Shown piece by piece: positions 1-8,995 of a stretch of 64,000 bases of DNA. The stretch covers positions 293,768-357,767 of the forward strand of contig NZ_QAJN01000012.1 of assembly GCF_003852425.1 (NCBI RefSeq). Direction: 5' to 3'. Position numbers and translations under genes: made by a program. The DNA is from Paucibacter sp. KBW04 (GTDB lineage Bacteria; Pseudomonadota; Gammaproteobacteria; Burkholderiales; Burkholderiaceae_C). Each line of letters starts with the position of its first letter. Position 1 is the stretch's first letter. The notes under the pieces are model-generated. The model was not told where the DNA came from. It saw nothing but the letters and a program-made list of their open reading frames with translations, and searched no databases.

Positions 1-218
1 ATCACCAAGCTCAGCAAGGTGCCCACACCCGCCATGGGCATGACGCTGAGCACGGCCATCAGCAGCAGCAAGACGGCGGCCGAGGCCTCGCCGTGCAGGC
101 GCAGCAAGTCCGGCAAGCTGAGTTCTTGGAAGGAATCAGGCGCTGCGCCCGTCTCGGAATGGGCCTCTGAATGAGCCTGGGCGGCGCGGTGGAAGACTTC
201 GGCAAGTAGCTTGGACAT
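1..218 (-). CDS. ExoD-family membrane protein, N-terminal part (gene runs off the window)
   Basis: Reading from an ATG at 218 toward the left edge gives about 72 residues with no stop. The start reads MSKLLAEVFHRAAQAHS. It continues with a helix LPDLLRLHGEASAAVLLL and a membrane stretch ending MPMAGVGTLLSL. This hydrophilic start followed by a Leu/Ala membrane span and a P/G-rich turn resembles the ExoD family (exopolysaccharide synthesis), inner-membrane proteins whose biochemical role is unclear. The C-terminal two thirds lie outside the window, so the assignment rests on the N-terminus only. It lies 37 nt downstream of another small membrane-protein gene on the same strand and may be cotranscribed with it. 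Confidence 0.6.
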   Translation of the reverse strand, partial: MSKLLAEVFHRAAQAHSEAHSETGAAPDSFQELSLPDLLRLHGEASAAVLLLLMAVLSVMPMAGVGTLLSLV

Positions 219-255
219 GGCTGTGCCCGACTCAATCAGTGCGATGACTCTGGCT

Positions 256-657
256 TCAGAAGCCCGCGCGTTGCTTGAGTGTTTCCAGGCGCGGAATGCG
301 GCCCAGCAGCAGGTGGCCGGCGATGGCCAAGACCAGCATGATGACCATGCCCAGCAGCCAGAGCAGCCAGATCAGGGGTTCCAGCCAGCCCATGGCCGAG
401 CCCAGCATGGGCAAGACATCACGGCTGGCCGTGATGGCCCAGAGCACGGCTTCCTGCGCCAGCTTGATCGACGCCGGGTCCAGCCACAGGCTGACCCAGG
501 TCGGCACCGGCCATTGGGCGGCTGCCGTTCCCGCCGCCACCGCATCGCCGCTGCCCAGCAATTGGGCGGCCCATTCGCTCAGGGCGATCACCAGCAAGGC
601 GCCGCCGGTCCACAGGGCGCTCAAAAGGGCGAAAACAATCCAGACTGCAATTTTCAT
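256..657 (-). CDS. Small membrane protein of unknown function
   Basis: This is a 133-residue protein when started at the ATG at 657 (MKIAVWIVFALLSALW). The open frame extends to 720, but the upstream 21 residues look like untranslated leader. One membrane span or signal anchor lies at about residues 3-28. A second strongly hydrophobic span follows near the C-terminus (PLIWLLWLLGMVIMLVLAIA). Between them is a Trp/Pro-containing stretch likely to be periplasmic. I recognise no named family. The gene sits upstream of the ExoD-like gene on the same strand, so an envelope role is plausible but not shown. Confidence 0.6.
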   Translation of the reverse strand: MKIAVWIVFALLSALWTGGALLVIALSEWAAQLLGSGDAVAAGTAAAQWPVPTWVSLWLDPASIKLAQEAVLWAITASRDVLPMLGSAMGWLEPLIWLLWLLGMVIMLVLAIAGHLLLGRIPRLETLKQRAGF

Positions 658-798
658 CAGAGGTGTGGTCTTCACGGTGGAATGCCGCGGGAGCCCGTGC
701 TTGAAGTAAGAAGGGCTCAACCATAGCTTGATAACTCCACATGAAAAACCAGACAGTCGCTGAGAGTCACTGATGTTTTTCGGAAGCTTCCCGGCGCT

Positions 799-2805
799 TC
801 AGGCCGGCTTTTGGCTGCTGCGCACCGTGCCGCGGCCGGCTTTCTTGGCGGCATAGCTGGCCAGATCGGCGCGTGCCAGCCACTCCGCCGCGCTGCCCAT
901 GTCTTCGCTCAGCGCGGCCACCCCCACGCTGGCGCCAACACTCAGGCGCTGACCCTGCCAATCCACGCTCAGGGCCTGGATGGCTTCGAGCAAATCGTGG
1001 GCCACACGCTCAGCCCCCTCGGCATGGCAGCGTTCCAGCAACACGGCGAACTCGTCACCGCCCAGGCGTGCCAGCAAATCGCCGGCGCGAATCGCGGCCG
1101 CCGCGGTATCGGCCACTGCCTTGAGCATGGCGTCACCCGCGGCATGGCCCAGGCTGTCGTTGATCTCCTTGAATCGGTCCAGGTCAAAGGCGATCAAGGC
1201 AGCCGGCTTGGCGCGCGAGCGCATGGCGTAGACGGTGTCCAGGCGGTGCATGAACTCGCGCCGATTGGCCAGGCCGGTCAGGTTGTCGTGCTTGGCCGAC
1301 CATTCCAGCGCCAGGCGCGAGCTGACCTCCTCGGAAATATCGCTGACCGTCCAGATGGCGCCGGCCTCATGGTCCAGCGGGTCCACCGGCTGGCCGGACA
1401 GGCGGCCCCAGAAGGTGCTGCCATCGGCGCGCAGCATTTGCCAGTCGCCCTGGTAGTGGCGGCCGGCCTCGAAGGCCTCGCGCACCTGGGGGCTGAGTGC
1501 GTCAAAATCGCCTTCCAGCGCGTAGATCAGCCGCGTGGGCTGGCCCATCAACTGGTCGGCCGTGTGGCCAAAGAGCTTACAAAACGCCGTGCTGACGAGC
1601 TCGAAACGCCGCCGTCGGCTGAAGGCAATGCCCAGCGGTGCTGCTTCCATCACCGACTGCAGACGACCCAAGGTGACGGCATTGCTGGCCTCGAAATTGG
1701 CCCGCTCGCGCGCCACCCGCTGCAAGACTCGCTGCAGCTGGGCCACCTCGCCGCGGCTTTGGGGCCAGTCTTGATCCACATCGCTGGCACCGTCGAACAA
1801 ACGGCTGGCGCGTTGACGCAGCTGGCTCAAGGGCTGCAAAAGCCACCAGATCAAGGCCGTCAAGGCCGTGGCTAGCACGCCGGCGATGGACAGGGTCCAG
1901 ATCACCGCTTGGCGCTGTGCCGCGGCCAGCGGTGCCAGCACGGCGCGGGTCTCGCGGGCGCGCCAGACCATCCAGTCCAGCCCCGGCACCCCGGCCACGC
2001 CCAGCAGCTCTTTGGCGTCGCCCAGATGCAGACCGGCCGGTTCCAGCGGCTGGCCGGCTTGTTGCCAGGCCTCAAAGCCGGCCAGCAAACGCGGTTCCAG
2101 GCGGATGGAGCTGCCCACCAGCCGGCTGTTGGGATGGGCCAGGATCAAGCCCTTGGCGTCAGTCACCACCACCAAGACCCCGTCCTCGCCGCCCACGCTT
2201 TCGGCCACGCCTTCCAGCAGGTTCTGGCTTTGCAAGCGCAGCACGGCACCCATCACAGCCCAGACCCGGCCCTGCTCCATCAGGGGCTGGGCCAACACGA
2301 CAACAGGCTCCATGCTGACCCGGCTGATCAGCGGCGCCGACACCTGGGGCTGACCCAGGCGCTGGGCCTTGGCGAAGTAGTCACGGTCCTGCACATTGAT
2401 CTCGGGCTGGCGGAAGCCGGTCTTGTCCACTGTGCCCAGCATGCGGCCCTCCGCATCCACCATAAAGAGGCTGCTGAAATTGATTTGCAGACGCATATGG
2501 CGCTGCAGGAACTCGCCCAAGGTCTCGGGGCGCAGGGCCGAGGGCTTGATATCCTTGGTCAGCGCCGCTAGCGCGCGCTGGTGTTGCACCACCCGGTGGG
2601 CCAGCAAGGAGGCGGTGCGCACGGCCTCGTTGACCTCGGCATGCTGGCGCTCGGACAAGGTGGCGGATTGCGCCTTGTGAGTCAAGACCATCACCGAGGA
2701 GCCCATGCCGATCAAGAGCAGCAAGAGGCCGGCCAAGCCGACCTGGAACTTGAGGGTCTCGAAGCCGCGAACCAAGCGCTGCAACAGGGGCAGTCGCTCA
2801 GTCAT
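799..2805 (-). CDS. Membrane-bound diguanylate cyclase (dCache-HAMP-PAS-GGDEF)
   Basis: The predicted 668-residue protein should make cyclic di-GMP from two GTP at the inner membrane. Starting at the ATG at 2805 (MTERLPLLQRL), it has a first membrane span at about residues 20-40. A periplasmic dCache-type sensor follows to about 300, then a second span (WTLSIAGVLATALTALIWW) and a HAMP-like linker. A PAS domain lies at about 390-500 (RLQSVMEAAPLGIAFSRR). The C-terminal cyclase domain has an intact GGDEF signature at residues 582-586. RAGD lies exactly five residues upstream, which matches the product-inhibition I-site. A longer frame to 2925 begins with low-complexity Pro/Arg sequence and was not used. 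The ligand is unknown. The gene is divergent from the macroglobulin gene. Confidence 0.92.
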   Translation of the reverse strand: MTERLPLLQRLVRGFETLKFQVGLAGLLLLLIGMGSSVMVLTHKAQSATLSERQHAEVNEAVRTASLLAHRVVQHQRALAALTKDIKPSALRPETLGEFLQRHMRLQINFSSLFMVDAEGRMLGTVDKTGFRQPEINVQDRDYFAKAQRLGQPQVSAPLISRVSMEPVVVLAQPLMEQGRVWAVMGAVLRLQSQNLLEGVAESVGGEDGVLVVVTDAKGLILAHPNSRLVGSSIRLEPRLLAGFEAWQQAGQPLEPAGLHLGDAKELLGVAGVPGLDWMVWRARETRAVLAPLAAAQRQAVIWTLSIAGVLATALTALIWWLLQPLSQLRQRASRLFDGASDVDQDWPQSRGEVAQLQRVLQRVARERANFEASNAVTLGRLQSVMEAAPLGIAFSRRRRFELVSTAFCKLFGHTADQLMGQPTRLIYALEGDFDALSPQVREAFEAGRHYQGDWQMLRADGSTFWGRLSGQPVDPLDHEAGAIWTVSDISEEVSSRLALEWSAKHDNLTGLANRREFMHRLDTVYAMRSRAKPAALIAFDLDRFKEINDSLGHAAGDAMLKAVADTAAAAIRAGDLLARLGGDEFAVLLERCHAEGAERVAHDLLEAIQALSVDWQGQRLSVGASVGVAALSEDMGSAAEWLARADLASYAAKKAGRGTVRSSQKPA

Positions 2806-3043
2806 GGGAGGCGTGGGGCAGGGGCATGGCGGGGTGTGCTTGCGGGCTGAGAGCGGTGGGCGAGGCGCTGCTGGCGGGCGTGTTCGGCGCATGCAGCGAG
2901 AACAAAGTTTAGGCCAAGCGGCCACAAGCGCCGTCTTGGCGCCGGATTAGGATTTTTTACGCTTCATGGCCTGCCGGGCTTGCCCCGGATTTGCCACGGA
3001 AAGGCCCTAGACTTTCGCCCAAATCTACCGCGTGGGAGGGCCG

Positions 3044-6000
3044 ATGAGCCAGCGTCTGAAGAAGTTTCTGCAGCGAGCCAAAACCGGCTCGGCCTGGGCG
3101 GCGGCGCTGCTGGGAGTGGCGGCCTGTGTTTGGCCCGCGCAAGAGGCTGCGGCCGCGACGCTTGCGATGACGCCCTCCGGCCAGGTCAGTGAGTTGCGTC
3201 AGCTGCGCCTGGTCTTCTCCGAAGCGGTGGTGCCGGCCGGTGACCCGCGCCTGCCCGCGCCCGGTGAGCTGCGCTGCGCGGGTCAAGCCAAGCCGGTGGC
3301 AGGCGATGGACGCTGGGCCAGCGAACGCGAATGGCTGTTTGATCTGCGCGAGCCCTTGGCCGCGATGAGCCGCTGCTCGTTCAAGCTCAGCGAGGGCTTC
3401 AAGCCCCTGGCCGGGGTGACGCTCAGCGGCGCGCGTGAGTTTTCTCTGAGTACCGGCCCAGCCCTGGTCGTGCGCGCCCACCCCTGGGAGGGCAGCCAGA
3501 TTGAGGAGGACCAGCACTTCTTGCTGCAGTTCAACGGCGTGGTCAGTGATGCGGATCTGGCTCAGCGGGCCTGGTGCGAGGTCGAGGGCCTGGGCGAGCG
3601 GCAGCCGGTCAAGCGGGTGACGGGCAAGGTCCTGGAGGCGGTGTTGAAGTCCGAAGGAATTGCCGGGCCGCAAGCCGCCCGCGCCGTCCTGCTCAGCTGC
3701 CAGCGCCCCCTGCCACCGGACGCCCATGTGCAAATCAAATGGCGGCACGCCGAACAAGAAGGCAAGAGTGCCAACAAGGCGGAGGCTGGCGTGCAGCGCT
3801 TTGAGTTCCAGGTGCGCCGCCCCTTCACCGCCGAGTTCAGCTGCGAGCGCGAGCGGGCGAATGCGCCTTGCTTACCGATCCGGCCTTTGCGCGTGGTCTT
3901 CAGCGAAGCGGTGCCGCGCGAGCTGGCCCAGCAAATCAAGCTGCAGCCCAAGAGTGGCTCGCCCATTGCGCCCAGCCTGGACAAAGACAATAAGGAAAGC
4001 GAGCTCAGCGAGGTCAGTTTTCAAGGCCCGTTTGCCGAGAACGCCGAGTTCAGCATCGTCTTGCCCAAAGGGCTCAAAGACCGCAGCGGCCGGCTCCTAA
4101 GCAATGCCGACAGCTTCCCGGCCCTGAAGGTGCAGACCGGCATCGCACCGCCGCTGGCCAAATTCGCGGCCGCGCCCTTCGGCATTCTGGAGCGCGAGGC
4201 CAAGGGCCCGGCCGTCTTGCCCATCACCATGCGCCATGTGCAGAGCGACTGGGCGGCGGGGCCGAACAAGGCCTCGCCCGGCGAGATCCGCATCAAGCGG
4301 GTGCAAAGCGATGCCGAGGTGTTGGCCTGGTATGCCAAGCTCAAGCGCTATCACGAGAACCAGCTGACGGCCCGTGAGCTGGGCCTGCCGGCCTCGGAGT
4401 GGGACGAAATCGTGCCCGGCCAGGACGGCCGCGGCAATCCGGTGGAGCGCAAGGTGCCGCGCTATGTGCGCACCCGCGAGGCCTCTTTGCTGCAGCGCGA
4501 GGCGGGCACCGAAACCTTGGCCTTGCCGGCCCCGGTGGGTGGCAAAGAAGGTGACGCCCGCCCCTTCGAGGTCATAGGCCTGCCCCTGGCCCAGCCCGGC
4601 TACCACGTGGTGGAACTGAGCTCGCGCCGCCTGGGCCAGGCCTTGCTGGACAAGGCCGCGCCCATGTATGTTCGCACGGGAGTGCTGGTGACCAATCTGG
4701 GCGTGCATTTCAAGCTGGGCCGCGAGAACAGCCTGGTCTGGGTCACCAGCCTGGACAAGGGCAAGCCGGTGGCCGATGCAGACGTGGCGGTGAACGACTG
4801 CCATGGCAAGCGCCTGTGGGCCGGGCGCACCGACGCCCAGGGCCTGGCCCGTATCAACGAAGGCCTTGAACGCCGTCGCCATGGCAATGAGCGTTGCGAG
4901 GCCGAGTACGGCCTTTTCGTGACGGCCCGCAAGGCCGATGCGCAAGGCCAGACCGATATGGCTTTTGTGTTCAGCAACTGGAACAAGGGCATTGAATCCT
5001 GGCGCTTCAATCAGTCAACGTCCAACCAGCGCGAGCCCGATGTGCGGGCCCACACGGTGCTGGACCGCAGCCTTTTGCGAGCCGGTGAAACCGTCTCGAT
5101 GAAGCACTTCTTCCGCCTGGAAAACAGCCAGGGCCTGGCCCTGGCCGGCGCCGCCCAACTGCCCGATCAAGTCACGCTCACGCATGACGGCAGCGGCCAG
5201 CAAATCGTCTTGCCCCTGAGCTGGCCCAGCCCGCGCAGCAGCGTGACGCAGTGGCAGATCCCGGCCAATGCCAAGCTGGGCACTTACAGCATCACGCTGG
5301 AGCGCGGCGCCGCCGCCTCCTCCAAGCGCGGCCGGCAGGCCTGGCATAGCGGCAGCTTCCGGGTCGAGGAGTTCCGCCTGCCCCTGATCGATGCCCGCCT
5401 GAGCGGCCCCAAGGCCTTGCCCATCGCGCCCAGCGAGCTGCGCATCAACGCTCAGCTCAACTACTTGTCGGGTGGCGGGGTGGCGGCGGCACCGCTCAAG
5501 CTCTCGGCCGTGCTGCGGCCGCGATATGTGCAGTTTGCGGGTTATGAAGAGTTCAATTTCTCGCCCCCAGCCAGCGACGATGGCACGGTCAGCCGCCCGG
5601 CCAACGAGGCGATGGAGGAGGATGAGTCCGAGGCCAGCCGCCCGCGCGATAGCAAGCTCGTGGCCGACAAGCTGGCCACGTTGACCGATCGCAATGGCGC
5701 CGCCGAACTCTTGCTGAAAAACCTACCCAAGATCAGCCAGCCTAGCGAGCTGCAGGCGCAGATCACTTTTGCCGACCCGAATGGCGAGACCAAGACCGCC
5801 TCGCAGAGCTTCAATCTCTGGCCCGCCAAGCTGGTCTTGGGTCTGAAGGCGGGCAGCTGGGGCAGCAATCGCGGCAAGATCAAGTTCAGCGCCCTGGCCT
5901 TGGACACGGCCGGCAAGCCGCTGGCCGGCCAGCGCCTGGAGGTGCGCGCCCGCCTGAACCAGACCATCAGCAGCCGCAAGCGCATGGTCGGTGGCTTCTA

Positions 6001-8995
6001 CGCCTACGACAACCATGTGGAGCGCAAGGACCTGGGCGCCCTGTGCAGCGGCAGCAGTGATGAGCATGGCCTGCTGAGCTGCGAGTCCGAGCTGGATGCT
6101 TCGGGCGAGGTGGAGTTGATCGTCCAAGCCAAGGACGCCGATGGCCGCTCCGTGCAAGCCGCTACCACCGCCTGGCTGACCCGCCAGGGTGAACTCTGGT
6201 TCGCGCAGGACAACGACGATCGCATCGACGTCCTGCCCGAGAAAAAGCACTACGAGCCGGGCGAGACGGCGCGCTTGCAGGTGCGCATGCCTTATCGCGA
6301 GGCCACGGCCCTGGTCGCCATCGAGCGCGAGGGCGTGATCGAGACGCGCCTTGTCACCCTGCGCGGCGATGACCCGACGATAGAGCTGAAAATCGACAAG
6401 GCCTGGGCGCCTAACGTTTACGTCAGCGTGCTGGCCCTGCGCGGCCGCATCCATGAGGTGCCTTGGTACAGCTTCTTCAGCTGGGGCTGGAAGGCCCCCA
6501 TCAACTGGTGGCAGGCTTGGCGCGAGTCCCGCAACACGCCGCCGCCCACGGCCTTGGTCGATCTGGCCAAGCCTTCTTTCAAGCTGGGCGTGGCCAATTT
6601 GCAGGTGGGCCTGGCCGAACATCAGCTGCAGGTGATGGTGAGCACCGACAAGCCTCAGTACAGCATCCGCCAAAAAGTGCAGACCCGCATCAAGGTCTTG
6701 CAGAACGGCCAGCCGCTGAAGGATGCGGAAGTGGCCTTCGCAGCGGTGGACGAAGGCCTGCTGCTGCTGGGCCCCAACAACTCCTGGGACCTGCTCGCTG
6801 CCCTGATCCAGCAGCGCAGCTGGGGCGTGGAAACCGCCTCGGCGCAGAGCGAAATCATTGGCCGCCGCCACTATGGCCGCAAGGCCGTGGCCGCAGGCGG
6901 CGGCGGGGGCCATGCGGCCACCCGCGAGTTGTTTGACACCTTGCTGCTCTGGCAGGCCGTGGTCAAGCTGGACGCGAATGGCGAGGCCTTGGTGGAGGTG
7001 CCGCTGAATGATTCGCTGACCAGCTTCCGCCTGGTGGCCGTGGCGGATGCCGGGGCGCAAAAGTTCGGCACTGGCCAGACGACGGTGCGGGTCACGCAGG
7101 ACTTGCAAGTCCTGTCCGGCCTGCCGCCCCTGGCGCGCGAGGGCGACCGCTTCCAGGCCATGCTCACCGTGCGCAATAGCACCACCCGAGCCATGAAGCT
7201 GCGCGCCACGCTGCAAGGCCAGGTGCCAGGAGCGACTGAGCCTTTGAAGCTGGCCCCGCAAGACCTGAACCTTGCTGCCGGGGCGGCCCAGGAGCTGCAA
7301 TGGCAGGTGACGGTGCCCGAGGGTGCTCAGCGCATTGACTGGGAGCTGGCCGCTCAAGAGCAAGGGGGCGGCAATGCCCAAGACCGTGTCAAGCTCAGCC
7401 AGCGCATCGTGTCTGCCGTGCCCTTGCAGGTTCTGCAGGCCTCGCTGAGCCAGCTGGACGGCAAGCTGAGCATTGCCGTGGCCCCGCCTGCCGATGCCTT
7501 GCCACTCAGTGGCCCCAAGCAAGGCGGCGTCAACATCAGCCTGCTGCCCCGCCTGGGCGGCGAGCTGCCCGGCCCGCGCCGCTTCTTTGAGACCTATCCC
7601 TACAGCTGCCTGGAGCAGCAAACGTCCAAGGCCCTGGGCCTGCACGACGAGGCCCAGTGGCAGGCGGTGATGGCCAAGCTGCCGGGTTATTTGGATGCCG
7701 AGGGCTTGGCGCATTACTTCCCGCCGCGTGCCGACTCCGGCGCCACCGGCAGCGAGCGCCTGACCGCCTATCTGCTGGCGGCCTCGCAAGAAGCCGGCCG
7801 GGAGATCCCGGCGGCCTCGCGCCAGCGCATGCTGGACGGCTTGCAAGCCTATGTGGAAGGGCGCTTGGTTCGCTCCTTCTGGACGCCCAAGCCGGGTCAA
7901 CTGGACGGCGAGGTGCGCCGTCTGAACGCGCTGGAGGCCTTGTCGCGCTACGGCCGGGCCTCGCCCGCCTTGCTGAGCACGGTGGATGCCAAGTCTTTGC
8001 CCACCTGGCCCACGGCCGCGGTATTGGACTGGCTGCAAATCCACCAGCGTCTCAAGACCGCCCCTGAGCGCGACAAGCGCTTGGCCGAGGCCCAGAACCT
8101 GCTGCGCAGCCGCCTCACTTACGCCGGTACCACGCTCAAGTTCAGCAATGAGGAGGGCGATGCCTGGTGGTGGTTGATGGACAGCGCCGATGCCAATGCC
8201 GCGCGCCTGATCTTGGCCCTGGTCGATGAGCCCACCTGGGCGCAGGAGCTGCCCCGCTTGCTGATGGGCACGCTGGCTCGTCAGCGCCAAGGCGCTTGGT
8301 CCACCACCACGGCCAATCTCTGGGGTGTGCTGGCCTTGGACAAGTTCAGCGCCCGCTTTGAGAAGACGGCCGTTGCCGGTCAGACCGCTGCCAGCCTCGG
8401 GAGCCAGACGCAGAAATTTGATTGGGCTGCCAAACCGGCCGGGGGCCAGTTCTTGCTGCCCTGGCCTGCGGCTGCCAACGGCAAACTCGAGCTGAGCCAG
8501 GAAGGCGCGGGCAAGCCCTGGGTGACGCTGCAGTCCCTGGCCGCCGTGCCGCTGAAGTCGCCGCTGTACTCGGGCTATCGCATCACCCGCACCCTGCAGG
8601 CGGTGGAGCAAAAGCAAGCCGGCAAATGGAGCCGTGGCGATGTGATCAAGGTGCGCCTGGAGCTGGAAGCCGCCAGCGATATGACCTGGGTGGTTTTGTC
8701 CGACCCTTTGCCCACGGGCGCCGCCGTGCTGGGCTCGGGCTTGGGCGGGCAGAGCTCTTTGGCGGCCGAGGGCGAGTCCAGCAAGAGCACCATCTGGCCC
8801 AGTTATGAGGAGCGTGCCTTCGAAGCCTGGCGCGGCTATTTCGAGTATCTGCCGCGCGGCAAGCATCAGATCGAGTACACGATTCGCCTCAACAATGCGG
8901 GCCGCTTCCAGCTGCCCGGCACCCGGGCCGAGGCCATGTATGCGCCGGACAGCTTTGGCGTCTTGCCCCAGCAGCTGATGGAGGTGCAGCCTTGA
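3044..8995 (+). CDS. yfhM: Bacterial alpha-2-macroglobulin (thioester type, YfhM-like)
   Basis: This is a giant periplasmic protease-trap protein of 1983 residues. A GTG at 3032 is in frame, but GGGAGGG at 3034-3040 is well spaced for the ATG at 3044. The N-terminus is an export signal. It ends either in a lipobox-like VAAC at about residues 25-28 or in a Sec site after the following Ala run, so anchoring is uncertain. Many beta-sandwich (MG) repeats follow. The thioester motif CLEQ is present, with the Cys at residue 1522 in YPYSCLEQQTSKALG. It should therefore be able to bond covalently to a captured protease. It is longer than the roughly 1650-residue E. coli homologue. Its stop overlaps the start of pbpC. 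In this family the pair is thought to guard the periplasm when the outer membrane is breached. Confidence 0.93.
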   Translation: MSQRLKKFLQRAKTGSAWAAALLGVAACVWPAQEAAAATLAMTPSGQVSELRQLRLVFSEAVVPAGDPRLPAPGELRCAGQAKPVAGDGRWASEREWLFDLREPLAAMSRCSFKLSEGFKPLAGVTLSGAREFSLSTGPALVVRAHPWEGSQIEEDQHFLLQFNGVVSDADLAQRAWCEVEGLGERQPVKRVTGKVLEAVLKSEGIAGPQAARAVLLSCQRPLPPDAHVQIKWRHAEQEGKSANKAEAGVQRFEFQVRRPFTAEFSCERERANAPCLPIRPLRVVFSEAVPRELAQQIKLQPKSGSPIAPSLDKDNKESELSEVSFQGPFAENAEFSIVLPKGLKDRSGRLLSNADSFPALKVQTGIAPPLAKFAAAPFGILEREAKGPAVLPITMRHVQSDWAAGPNKASPGEIRIKRVQSDAEVLAWYAKLKRYHENQLTARELGLPASEWDEIVPGQDGRGNPVERKVPRYVRTREASLLQREAGTETLALPAPVGGKEGDARPFEVIGLPLAQPGYHVVELSSRRLGQALLDKAAPMYVRTGVLVTNLGVHFKLGRENSLVWVTSLDKGKPVADADVAVNDCHGKRLWAGRTDAQGLARINEGLERRRHGNERCEAEYGLFVTARKADAQGQTDMAFVFSNWNKGIESWRFNQSTSNQREPDVRAHTVLDRSLLRAGETVSMKHFFRLENSQGLALAGAAQLPDQVTLTHDGSGQQIVLPLSWPSPRSSVTQWQIPANAKLGTYSITLERGAAASSKRGRQAWHSGSFRVEEFRLPLIDARLSGPKALPIAPSELRINAQLNYLSGGGVAAAPLKLSAVLRPRYVQFAGYEEFNFSPPASDDGTVSRPANEAMEEDESEASRPRDSKLVADKLATLTDRNGAAELLLKNLPKISQPSELQAQITFADPNGETKTASQSFNLWPAKLVLGLKAGSWGSNRGKIKFSALALDTAGKPLAGQRLEVRARLNQTISSRKRMVGGFYAYDNHVERKDLGALCSGSSDEHGLLSCESELDASGEVELIVQAKDADGRSVQAATTAWLTRQGELWFAQDNDDRIDVLPEKKHYEPGETARLQVRMPYREATALVAIEREGVIETRLVTLRGDDPTIELKIDKAWAPNVYVSVLALRGRIHEVPWYSFFSWGWKAPINWWQAWRESRNTPPPTALVDLAKPSFKLGVANLQVGLAEHQLQVMVSTDKPQYSIRQKVQTRIKVLQNGQPLKDAEVAFAAVDEGLLLLGPNNSWDLLAALIQQRSWGVETASAQSEIIGRRHYGRKAVAAGGGGGHAATRELFDTLLLWQAVVKLDANGEALVEVPLNDSLTSFRLVAVADAGAQKFGTGQTTVRVTQDLQVLSGLPPLAREGDRFQAMLTVRNSTTRAMKLRATLQGQVPGATEPLKLAPQDLNLAAGAAQELQWQVTVPEGAQRIDWELAAQEQGGGNAQDRVKLSQRIVSAVPLQVLQASLSQLDGKLSIAVAPPADALPLSGPKQGGVNISLLPRLGGELPGPRRFFETYPYSCLEQQTSKALGLHDEAQWQAVMAKLPGYLDAEGLAHYFPPRADSGATGSERLTAYLLAASQEAGREIPAASRQRMLDGLQAYVEGRLVRSFWTPKPGQLDGEVRRLNALEALSRYGRASPALLSTVDAKSLPTWPTAAVLDWLQIHQRLKTAPERDKRLAEAQNLLRSRLTYAGTTLKFSNEEGDAWWWLMDSADANAARLILALVDEPTWAQELPRLLMGTLARQRQGAWSTTTANLWGVLALDKFSARFEKTAVAGQTAASLGSQTQKFDWAAKPAGGQFLLPWPAAANGKLELSQEGAGKPWVTLQSLAAVPLKSPLYSGYRITRTLQAVEQKQAGKWSRGDVIKVRLELEAASDMTWVVLSDPLPTGAAVLGSGLGGQSSLAAEGESSKSTIWPSYEERAFEAWRGYFEYLPRGKHQIEYTIRLNNAGRFQLPGTRAEAMYAPDSFGVLPQQLMEVQP

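Noticed and set aside
5723..8866. A very long open frame (over 1000 codons) antisense to the macroglobulin gene
   Set aside because: High-GC shadow of a real gene: composition is Gly/Gln/His/Leu-rich with no recognisable domain, while the + strand has a complete family match.
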